Below, piece after piece: positions 1 to 6,131 of a stretch of DNA of 64,000 nucleotides (the stretch's first letter is position 1; the number at the start of each line of letters is the position of its first letter). The notes beneath the pieces were generated by a model. It was not told the DNA's origin. It ran no database searches and was given only the letters and a program-made list of their open reading frames with translations. Position numbers and translations under genes: made by a program. This DNA comes from Alistipes sp. (GTDB taxonomy: Bacteria > Bacteroidota > Bacteroidia > Bacteroidales > Rikenellaceae): assembly GCF_020026455.1 (NCBI RefSeq), contig NZ_JAHHQJ010000001.1, positions 278,281 to 342,280 of the forward strand. Reading direction: 5' to 3'.

Positions 1-660
1 CACAACAACATGATGACGGTCAACGGGCAGAAGATGGGCAAGTCGCTGGGTAACTTCATCACGCTGGAGGAGTTCTTCACCGGGTCGCACCCGAAGCTCT
101 CGCAGGCCTATTCGGCCATGACGATCCGTTTCTTCGTGCTTCAGGCCCACTACCGCTCGACGCTCGACTTCTCGAACGAGGCCCTGCAGGCCGCCGAGAA
201 GGGGCTGGACCGCCTGATGAAGGGTATCGAGACGCTCGGGAAGATCAAACCCGCGGAGACTTCGACGGTCGATCCCGCCGAGCTGGAGCAGCGTTGCGCC
301 GAGGCGATGGATGACGACCTGAATTCGCCGATGGTCATTTCGGCCCTGTTCGACTGGGTGCGCATCGTCAACCAGCTGGCCGACGGCTCGCAGACGATCA
401 CGGCCGCCGACCTCGCGGCACTGACGGCCACCGTGCGCCGCTATGCTTTCGATATTCTGGGTCTGCGCGACGAGAAGGCCGCCGGTACGGCCTCGGGACG
501 CGACTATGTGACGCCGCTGGTCGAGATGCTGCTGGACGAGCGCCTGAAAGCCCGCGCGGCGAAGGACTGGGCCGCCTCGGACCGCATCCGCGACGGACTC
601 ACGGCCGCCGGCATCCGCGTCAAGGACCGCAAGGACGGCACGGACTGGGAACTGGAGTAG
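1..660 (+). CDS. cysS: Cysteinyl-tRNA synthetase, C-terminal part (5' end outside window)
   Basis: The reading frame is open from the first base, so the N-terminal catalytic half lies outside the window; 219 residues are visible. The fragment opens in the class I synthetase signature region, with KMGKSLGN (about residues 10-17) as the KMSKS-type ATP-binding loop. The helical DALR-type anticodon-binding domain and the usual cysteinyl-tRNA synthetase tail follow (DERLKARAAKDWAASDRIRD near the end). The enzyme charges tRNA-Cys with cysteine in the cytoplasm. A 162-base gap separates it from prfB on the same strand, and I see no clear terminator between them. Confidence 0.95.
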   Translation, partial: HNNMMTVNGQKMGKSLGNFITLEEFFTGSHPKLSQAYSAMTIRFFVLQAHYRSTLDFSNEALQAAEKGLDRLMKGIETLGKIKPAETSTVDPAELEQRCAEAMDDDLNSPMVISALFDWVRIVNQLADGSQTITAADLAALTATVRRYAFDILGLRDEKAAGTASGRDYVTPLVEMLLDERLKARAAKDWAASDRIRDGLTAAGIRVKDRKDGTDWELE

Positions 661-822
661 GAAACGCCGGCCGGTGTGGTGAATCCGGGGCAGGATCTGC
701 CCCTCCGCAGCGGCATCCCTCCACCTCTGCGCCAACGGTCCGCCGCGGAGCGACGGGTCAAACGGCGAATTTCACCCCGAAGTTCGCCGCACGGAAACCG
801 AACATGAAATTTTGAGCATATT

Positions 823-1935
823 ATGGTACTTGCGGAACAGATCAAGGAGATCGAGCAGCGTCGGGAAGCGCTGGAACGCTGTTTGGATATCGACCAGAAG
901 CGCATCGACCTGCGCAACGAAGAGGAGAAAACCCAGGAGCCGAATTTCTGGGACACCCCCGACAAGGCGCGCGAACAGCTGCGCAAGGTGGCGGGGATCA
1001 AGGCATGGGTCGATGACTACGATGCCATTTGCAAGGATGCCGAGGACCTTCGGCTGATGCCCGACTTCGTGAAGGAGGGTGTGGTCAGCGAGCAGGAGAT
1101 GGACAGCCACTATGCCGCGACGCTCGAGAAGATCGAAAAACTCGAAATGCGCAACATGCTGCGCCGCGACGAGGACAAACTCGGGGCCATCCTCGACATC
1201 AACGCCGGGGCGGGCGGCACGGAGGCGCTCGACTGGGCGTCGATGCTGATGCGCATGTACACCCGCTGGGGCGAGGCCCACGGCTACAAGGTCAAGGTGC
1301 TGGACTTCCAGGCCGGCGACGAAGTCGGTGTGAAATCCTGCACGCTGGAGTTCGAGGGGGAATACGCCTACGGCTACCTCAAGAGCGAGAACGGCGTGCA
1401 CCGCATGGTGCGCCTGTCGCCGTTCAACGCCAACAACAAGCGTCAGACCACGTTTGCGTCGGTATTCGTGTCGCCGGCCGTTGACGACACGATCGAGATC
1501 ACGGTCAATGCCGCCGACATCGAGTGGGACACGTTCCGCTCGTCGGGTGCCGGGGGACAGAACGTCAACAAGGTGGAGACGGCCGTGCGCCTGCGCTACC
1601 ACGCGAAGGACCCCGACACGGGCGAGACGATCGAATACCTGATCGAGAACATGGAGACGCGCTCGCAGCTGATGAACCGCGAGAACGCCATGCGCATCCT
1701 CCGTTCGAAACTCTACCAGCGCGAGCTGGACAAGCGGATGGCGACGCAGCAGGCGCTGGAGGCATCGAAGAAGAAGATCGAGTGGGGTTCGCAGATCCGC
1801 TCCTATGTCTTCGACGACCGTCGCGTGAAGGACCACCGCACGGGGGTGCAGACCTCGGCTGTGGAGTCGGTGATGGACGGCGATCTGGACACCTTCATCA
1901 AGGCCTATCTGATGGAATACGGGGCGCAGGCGTAG
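823..1935 (+). CDS. prfB: Peptide chain release factor 2, single reading frame
   Basis: This 370-residue class I release factor recognises UGA and UAA stop codons and triggers peptide release. The SPF tripeptide typical of RF2 is near residues 200-202 (MVRLSPFN). The catalytic GGQ lies near residues 244-246 (SSGAGGQNVNKVE). The N-terminal coiled region is normal for RF2. In many bacteria prfB has an in-frame UGA around codon 25 that needs a +1 frameshift. Here the aligned site reads CGC-TGT-TTG-GAT (ERCLDID) and the gene is continuous, so no autoregulatory frameshift is possible at that site. ATG at 823 is chosen because it begins the family N-terminus (MVLAEQIKEIEQRREALE); the TTG at 812 is in another frame. 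Confidence 0.95.
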   Translation: MVLAEQIKEIEQRREALERCLDIDQKRIDLRNEEEKTQEPNFWDTPDKAREQLRKVAGIKAWVDDYDAICKDAEDLRLMPDFVKEGVVSEQEMDSHYAATLEKIEKLEMRNMLRRDEDKLGAILDINAGAGGTEALDWASMLMRMYTRWGEAHGYKVKVLDFQAGDEVGVKSCTLEFEGEYAYGYLKSENGVHRMVRLSPFNANNKRQTTFASVFVSPAVDDTIEITVNAADIEWDTFRSSGAGGQNVNKVETAVRLRYHAKDPDTGETIEYLIENMETRSQLMNRENAMRILRSKLYQRELDKRMATQQALEASKKKIEWGSQIRSYVFDDRRVKDHRTGVQTSAVESVMDGDLDTFIKAYLMEYGAQA

Positions 1936-1955
1936 GGAAGTCGCGCGGCGCCACA

Positions 1956-2100
1956 CCCTTCGCTTGATGCCGTGCCGCCCCGCAGTCTCTTTGTAACCGT
2001 CGCGCCGCAACCGTTGTGCTCTGTGCCGCAACCGTTGTGCGATGCTGCATCCTTCGCGTGACGCCGCCCCGCAGTTTCTTTGCCCCCTTCGCGCCGCACA
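1956..2100. repeat. Imperfect GC-rich direct repeats in the prfB-ferredoxin gap
   Basis: Two imperfect copies of a roughly 50-base unit occupy 1956-2009 and 2051-2100. They share CCTTCGC, GCCGCCCCGCAGT and CGCGCCGCA blocks. Between them a 16-base block (GCCGCAACCGTTGTGC) occurs twice, at 2004-2019 and 2025-2040. The 338-base gap 1936-2274 contains nothing else except the two terminators. No convincing small gene is seen. Confidence 0.6.
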
Positions 2101-2181
2101 GCACGGCCGTTGGGGCGGCTGGTGCGATCCCGCAGAGCGGGCGCAGCTATCCGGGACTATTCTTGCGGCATGCAATGCGTC

Positions 2182-2211
2182 GCCCCGGTCCCGTTCGGAC
2201 GGGACCGGGGC
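2182..2211 (+). terminator. Hairpin downstream of prfB
   Basis: A perfect 12-bp stem (2182-2193 with 2200-2211) and TTCGGA loop is followed by a short TTT. It lies 246 bases after the prfB stop, just before a second terminator hairpin. Confidence 0.55.
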
Positions 2212-2221
2212 TTTCCAAACC

Positions 2222-2259
2222 AAAAAAGCACACCCCGATTGCCGGGGTGTGCTTTTTTT
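2222..2259. terminator. Bidirectional intrinsic terminator between prfB and the ferredoxin gene
   Basis: A 15-bp stem (AAAAAAGCACACCCC pairing with GGGGTGTGCTTTTTT) has an A-run on its left and a T-run on its right. It can therefore terminate transcription from prfB (+) and from the convergent ferredoxin gene (-), whose stop is at 2275. Confidence 0.85.
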
Positions 2260-2274
2260 CGGTTGTTCCGTGAG

Positions 2275-2442
2275 TTACTCCGAAACGATTGCTTCGCTCG
2301 GGCATACACCTGCGCAGGTGCCGCAGTCGATACATTTGTCGGCGTCAATCACATAGATGTCGCCGGCCGAAATAGCCTCTACGGGGCACTCGCCGATGCA
2401 GGTACCGCATGCAACGCACGAGTCGGTAATTTTGTAAGCCAT
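2275..2442 (-). CDS. 2[4Fe-4S] ferredoxin, 55 residues
   Basis: This small soluble electron carrier has two complete cluster motifs: CVACGTCIGECP near residues 9-20 and CIDCGTCAGVCP near residues 37-48. That is the clostridial-type pattern carrying two [4Fe-4S] clusters for low-potential electron transfer. The start is set at the ATG giving MAYKITDSC, the usual beginning of Bacteroidota ferredoxins. A 22-residue upstream extension in the same frame is rejected because it would start inside serS and overlap the promoter at 2479-2509. The gene is likely monocistronic, with its own promoter and a bidirectional terminator. Confidence 0.93.
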   Translation of the reverse strand: MAYKITDSCVACGTCIGECPVEAISAGDIYVIDADKCIDCGTCAGVCPSEAIVSE

Positions 2443-2478
2443 TGTTGTTGTGTGTTTGTTGTTAAATGTGTGTGAGTG

Positions 2479-2509
2479 CAAATATAAAAACTTATTTGAT
2501 AATATCAAA
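2479..2509 (-). promoter_or_regulatory. Promoter of the ferredoxin gene
   Basis: On the minus strand TTTG (2509-2506), a 19-base spacer and TATATTTG (2486-2479) match the Bacteroidota -33/-7 consensus exactly. The promoter overlaps the last codons and stop of serS (stop ends at 2492), so the ferredoxin can be expressed independently of serS. It lies 36 bases before the ATG. Confidence 0.8.
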
Positions 2510-3763
2510 ACCCGTGTAGGGAATCAGCGCCTCGGGGATGCGGATGCCTTCGGGGGTCTGATAGTTCTCCAGCAGTGCGGCCACGATGCGCGGCAGGGCG
2601 AGCGACGAGCCGTTGAGGGTGTGTGCCAGTTGTATTTTCTTCTCCTCGTCGCGGTAGCGGAGTTTGAGACGGTTGGCCTGGAACGACTCGAAATTCGATA
2701 CCGATGACACTTCGAGCCAGCGTTTCTGCGCCTCGGAGTAGACTTCGAAATCGTAGGTCAGCGCCGAGGTGAACGACATGTCGCCGCCGCACAGGCGCAG
2801 GATGCGGTAGGGCAGGCCCAGGGCCTTGACGATGCTCTCTACGTGTGCCACCATGCCGTCCAGTGCCTCGTAACTCTTTTCGGGCAGCGAGAGCTGCACG
2901 ATCTCCACCTTGTCGAACTGGTGCAGACGGTTCAGTCCGCGCACGTCCTTGCCGTAGGATCCGGCCTCGCGGCGGAAGCAGGGGGTGTAGGCGGTCATCT
3001 TCACGGGGAAATCCTCCTTGTCGAGGATCACGTCGCGGTAGATATTCGTCACGGGCACTTCGGCCGTGGGTACGAGGTAGAAGTTGTCGACCGTGGCGTG
3101 ATACATCTGGCCCTCCTTGTCGGGGAGCTGTCCCGTGCCGAAGCCCGAGGCCTCGTTGATCATCACGGGCGGCTCCACCTCGAGGTATCCGGCAGCTGTG
3201 TTGCGGTCGAGGAAGAAGTTGATCAGCGCGCGCTGCAGCCGGGCTCCCTTGCCCTTGTAGACGGGGAATCCGGCGCCGGTGAGTTTCACACCCAGGTCGA
3301 AGTCGATGATGTCGTACTTACGGGCCAGTTCCCAGTGGGGCAGCGGGTTTTCCGGCAGTGCGGTGTAGCTTTCCACGAGTTTGACGACGAGGTTGTCCTC
3401 TGCCGTCTTGCCTTCGGGTACGATCTCGGCGGGGAAGTTCGGCAGCGAGACGATGGCCGACTGCAACTCCTGCCGGACGTCGGTCAGTTCGGCTTCGAGA
3501 CGCGAGGATTTCTCCTTGAGGTCCGTCACGAAGCGTTTGCGCTCCTCGGCCTCCTCGCGGCGGCCCTGGCCCATCAGTGCGCCGATCTCCTTGGCGGCCT
3601 TGTTCTGAGCAGCCAGCGTGTTGTCGAGTTCCAGCTGGAGGGCTTTGCGCCGGTCGTCGAAGCTGATGATTTTTTCGATGATCGGTGCGGCGTCCACTCC
3701 CTTTTTGGCCAGTTTGCGTGCGGCGGCCTCTTTGTCATCGCGGATTTGCTTTATCGTAAGCAT
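2492..3763 (-). CDS. serS: Seryl-tRNA synthetase
   Basis: This 423-residue class II synthetase charges tRNA-Ser (and tRNA-Sec where present) with serine. The N-terminal MLTIKQIRDDKEAAARKLAK begins the long antiparallel coiled-coil arm that binds the tRNA long variable arm, to about residue 100. The catalytic core has motif 2 (TPCFRREAGSYGKDVRGLNR) and motif 3 (NGSSLALPRIVAALLENYQ). The start at 3763 is preferred over an upstream in-frame codon at 3805 because homologues begin MLTIKQI and because a -7 element sits at 3803-3810. The length is usual for the family. Confidence 0.96.
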   Translation of the reverse strand: MLTIKQIRDDKEAAARKLAKKGVDAAPIIEKIISFDDRRKALQLELDNTLAAQNKAAKEIGALMGQGRREEAEERKRFVTDLKEKSSRLEAELTDVRQELQSAIVSLPNFPAEIVPEGKTAEDNLVVKLVESYTALPENPLPHWELARKYDIIDFDLGVKLTGAGFPVYKGKGARLQRALINFFLDRNTAAGYLEVEPPVMINEASGFGTGQLPDKEGQMYHATVDNFYLVPTAEVPVTNIYRDVILDKEDFPVKMTAYTPCFRREAGSYGKDVRGLNRLHQFDKVEIVQLSLPEKSYEALDGMVAHVESIVKALGLPYRILRLCGGDMSFTSALTYDFEVYSEAQKRWLEVSSVSNFESFQANRLKLRYRDEEKKIQLAHTLNGSSLALPRIVAALLENYQTPEGIRIPEALIPYTGFDIIK

Positions 3764-3802
3764 AGTATCGTGTGTTTTTTTGTGTTTTTCACTTACAATC
3801 TG

Positions 3803-3810
3803 CAAATTTA
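3803..3810 (-). promoter_or_regulatory. -7 element upstream of serS
   Basis: TAAATTTG on the minus strand matches TAnnTTTG and lies 39 bases before the serS ATG. I do not see a well-spaced TTTG -33 box, so confidence is moderate. Confidence 0.5.
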
Positions 3811-3915
3811 GTAAAATAGCGCCAAACTGTCACGCTGTGGCGGCGTTTTTTGCGATTTTGCCGAAAACCGGACGTTTGCCCGAAGCCGGAGTCCGCTTTC
3901 GGCTGTGCGGGGGGG

Positions 3916-4098
3916 CGGGATATTACGACCCCGTCCGGCGGGGCGAGGTGCGGAGTGCGAGTTGCGGGTTATTGCGATCTTGTCCGGCTGCGTGTAGGGG
4001 TGCGGGATGTATGGCCTATTCGGCGGAGTGTGGGGGAGCAGGGCGGTGATGTTGCGGCCCATCCGCGAGGCGCGGGATATTGCGACCCCGTCCGGCGG
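3916..4098. repeat. Three imperfect copies of a 24-26 base repeat between serS and tRNA-Gln
   Basis: The copies are at 3916-3941, 3965-3988 and 4073-4098. They share CGGGATATT, GCGACCCCGTCCGGCGG and close variants; the second copy is the most diverged. Spacing is irregular (about 49 and 108 bases). The gap 3811-4143 holds no convincing gene on either strand. Confidence 0.65.
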
Positions 4099-4143
4099 TG
4101 TGCAGGGGGAGTTGACGCGGGATGGAGCGCCTGCATACAACGT

Positions 4144-4175
4144 AAAAGCCCCGCATTCGGGGAATGCAGGGCTTT
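4144..4175 (-). terminator. Intrinsic terminator of tRNA-Gln
   Basis: On the minus strand AAAGCCCTGCATTC pairs, with one mismatch, with GAATGCGGGGCTTT and is followed by TTTT. It begins immediately after the tRNA 3' end. Confidence 0.85.
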
Positions 4176-4177
4176 GT

Positions 4178-4247
4178 TGAGCTACCAGGATTCGAACCTG
4201 GAATAACAGGACCAGAATCTGTTGTGTTACCGTTACACCATAGCTCA
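4178..4247 (-). tRNA. tRNA-Gln, anticodon CTG
   Basis: The minus strand folds into a 70-base cloverleaf: a perfect 7-bp acceptor stem (TGAGCTA with TAGCTCA), a 4-bp D stem, an anticodon loop TTCTGGT with CTG at positions 34-36, a 4-base variable loop and a perfect T arm (CCAGG-TTCGAAT-CCTGG). The U1-A72 closing pair is typical of tRNA-Gln. The last anticodon-stem pair (31-39) would be A-C rather than A-U, a small oddity. CCA is not encoded. It reads CAG, consistent with the high-GC codon use. Confidence 0.93.
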
Positions 4248-4263
4248 GTAGATTTTGGTGATG

Positions 4264-4294
4264 CAAAAGTAGAACTTTATTTTGCAAATGCAAA
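4264..4294 (-). promoter_or_regulatory. Promoter of tRNA-Gln
   Basis: On the minus strand TTTG (4294-4291), a 19-base spacer and TACTTTTG (4271-4264) match the Bacteroidota consensus. The -7 element ends 16 bases before the tRNA 5' end. Confidence 0.8.
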
Positions 4295-4316
4295 GAAAAA
4301 TCCGAAAAAAAAATCG

Positions 4317-4324
4317 TACATTTG
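4317..4324 (+). promoter_or_regulatory. -7 element upstream of the MFS permease
   Basis: TACATTTG matches TAnnTTTG and lies 59 bases before the ATG at 4384. No TTTG at the ideal -33 spacing is present. Confidence 0.5.
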
Positions 4325-4383
4325 TTTTAATCTATGCAGAAAAAACCGTTTGAAACTTAAAATTCACACAAAATCAGTAAATT

Positions 4384-5628
4384 ATGGGAATTAAATTTCG
4401 GCTTATCGTCATGAACTTTCTTCAGTATGCAATCTGGGGTTCGTGGCTTATCTCGCTGGGCGCCTACCTGGGAGGCGGACTCGACTTCTCGGGATTGCAG
4501 ATCGGCAGTTTCTTTGCGACGATGGGAATCGCCTCGCTGTTCATGCCCGCCGTGATGGGAATTATCGCCGACCGCTGGATTCCGGCGCAGAAACTGCTGG
4601 GCATCTGTCATTTCATCAGCGGCGCGTTTCTCATCGCCGCAGCCTCGCAGACGGCCTACGCCTCGCTGTACAGCTGCATGCTGCTGAGCGTGATGTTCTA
4701 CATGCCGACCATCGCTCTGTCCAACTCCGTGGCCTACAATGCCCTCGACCTGGCCCGGCTCGATACCGTGAAGCATTTTCCGCCCATCCGCGTATGGGGA
4801 ACCGTGGGCTTCATCGCCGCCATGTGGTTCGTCGACCTGACGCACATCGGGGGTGTGCAGATCAAGCTCACCGAGTGGCAGCTCTACGTTTCGGCACTGC
4901 TGTCGTTCGTGCTGGCGGCCTATTCGTTCTCGCTGCCGGGGTGTCCCGTCGAGCGCAACGCGCAGAGACAGTCGTGGGTCGATACGCTGGGTCTGAGGGC
5001 CTTTGCGCTCTTCAAGGAGAAGCGGATGGCTGTTTTCTTCATCTTCTCGATGTTGCTGGGCGCAGCCTTGCAGATCACCAATGCCTTCGGTGACAGCTAT
5101 ATCCAGGACTTCGGCTCGATGCCGCAGTATACCGATTCGGCCATCGTGAAGCACTCGGTGATCCTGCTGTCGCTGTCGCAGATGTCCGAGACGTTCTGCA
5201 TCCTGCTGATCCCCTTCTTCCTCCGTCGCTTCGGCATCAAGAAGGTCATGTTGATCTCGATGCTGGCCTGGGTGCTGCGCTTCGGGTTCTTCGGCATCGG
5301 CAATCCCGGCTCGGGTGCGGCGTTCCTCGTGCTTTCGATGATCGTCTACGGCGTGGCGTTCGACTTCTTTAACATCTCCGGCTCGCTGTTCGTCGAAAAG
5401 GAAACCAGCCGCGAGATCCGCTCCTCGGCCCAGGGTGTCTTCATGATCATGACCAACGGCTTCGGGGCCTTCTTCGGATCGTATGCTGCGGGAGCCGTCG
5501 TGGATGCGTACGGATGGCCCGATTCGTGGTTCATCTTCGCCGGGTATGCCCTTGTGGTGGCCGTTGTTTTTGCCGTGGTGTTCAAATACCGACACAACCC
5601 GGCCGAAATGGAGGTTGCAAACCATTGA
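4384..5628 (+). CDS. MFS transporter, nucleoside:H+ symporter (NupG/XapB) type
   Basis: This 414-residue inner-membrane protein has about 12 hydrophobic segments. Its N-terminus resembles the nucleoside:proton symporter family: MNFLQYAIWGSWLISLGAYL, followed by a loop with ADRWIPAQKLL. That family imports nucleosides using the proton gradient. A second family-typical region is IRVWGTVGFIAAMW (about residues 137-150), the usual amphipathic stretch after helix 4. The last helices are followed by a short charged tail. The gene stands alone, between a divergent tRNA and an intrinsic terminator. The substrate is inferred from family resemblance only. Confidence 0.85.
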   Translation: MGIKFRLIVMNFLQYAIWGSWLISLGAYLGGGLDFSGLQIGSFFATMGIASLFMPAVMGIIADRWIPAQKLLGICHFISGAFLIAAASQTAYASLYSCMLLSVMFYMPTIALSNSVAYNALDLARLDTVKHFPPIRVWGTVGFIAAMWFVDLTHIGGVQIKLTEWQLYVSALLSFVLAAYSFSLPGCPVERNAQRQSWVDTLGLRAFALFKEKRMAVFFIFSMLLGAALQITNAFGDSYIQDFGSMPQYTDSAIVKHSVILLSLSQMSETFCILLIPFFLRRFGIKKVMLISMLAWVLRFGFFGIGNPGSGAAFLVLSMIVYGVAFDFFNISGSLFVEKETSREIRSSAQGVFMIMTNGFGAFFGSYAAGAVVDAYGWPDSWFIFAGYALVVAVVFAVVFKYRHNPAEMEVANH

Positions 5629-5637
5629 TGACTGACG

Positions 5638-5676
5638 GTCCGGCGGCAGGGAGCTCCCTGCTGCCGGATTTTTTTA
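5638..5676 (+). terminator. Intrinsic terminator of the MFS permease
   Basis: A 15-bp stem (TCCGGCGGCAGGGAG with CTCCCTGCTGCCGGA, one G-T type mismatch) is followed by seven T residues, 10 bases after the stop codon. Confidence 0.9.
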
Positions 5677-5733
5677 TCCCCACCGGAGCCTTTTGCTGCG
5701 CGCAATGCCTGCTCCCGGAGCGTTCGCGGCTCC

Positions 5734-5822
5734 GGGGCATTCTTCGGCGCGACTTGTTCTTCGGTCCGGATCGTTCTTCGGTGCGGGGTATTCTCCGGCG
5801 CGACTTGTTCTTCGCTTCGGAT
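5734..5822. repeat. Two 38-base direct repeats, 51-base period
   Basis: Copies at 5734-5771 and 5785-5822 share GGGG(C/T)ATTCT(T/C)CGGCGCGACT and TGTTCTTCG, then diverge slightly before CGGAT. They sit in the 503-base gap 5629-6131, which otherwise holds only the two terminators. The 51-base period gives an in-frame repeat in a minus-strand open frame, but I see no start, homology or neighbour that would make it a gene. Confidence 0.65.
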
Positions 5823-6080
5823 TGTTTGCCGAGAGGGCGGACGATCTTCCGGCCGCATGGTCGGTTGCTTTATATATAATGTAAAAGGAGGTAAAGCCGG
5901 ATTGCGTGGAGTCCGGCAAAATTTTTCGTTTCCTCGGCGAATCCGTTCCGGCTTGCTCCCCGGGGCCGGACTTCACACAGCCTGCTCCTCGGGGCCCAGT
6001 CCCTGCGCGGAGACCAATAGAGCGGCGCATCGCCTGCGCCTGGGCCTCCGTGTTGCCGAAGATTCGCTCTCCGGGATACG

Positions 6081-6111
6081 AAAAGAGGAGGGCCTGTGCA
6101 GGCCCTCCTCC
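6081..6111 (-). terminator. Intrinsic terminator downstream of the M3 peptidase pair
   Basis: On the minus strand GAGGAGGGCCTG pairs with CAGGCCCTCCTC and is followed by TTTT. It lies about 20 bases after the stop codon of the downstream M3 peptidase. Confidence 0.88.
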
Positions 6112-6131
6112 GAAATCGGGGAGCGGATCGC

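Noticed and set aside
812..1057. Alternative short frame at the start of prfB, considered as a frameshift leader
   Set aside because: The main frame is complete from ATG 823 with the family N-terminus, so no leader peptide or frameshift is needed.
1956..2100. Possible CRISPR-like array
   Set aside because: Only two or three imperfect copies, no uniform spacers, and no cas genes in the window. The other repeat patches fail in the same way.
5346..5858. Minus-strand frame with two 17-residue repeats
   Set aside because: The repeat follows from the 51-base DNA repeat; the frame overlaps the MFS gene and its terminator and has no start signal.
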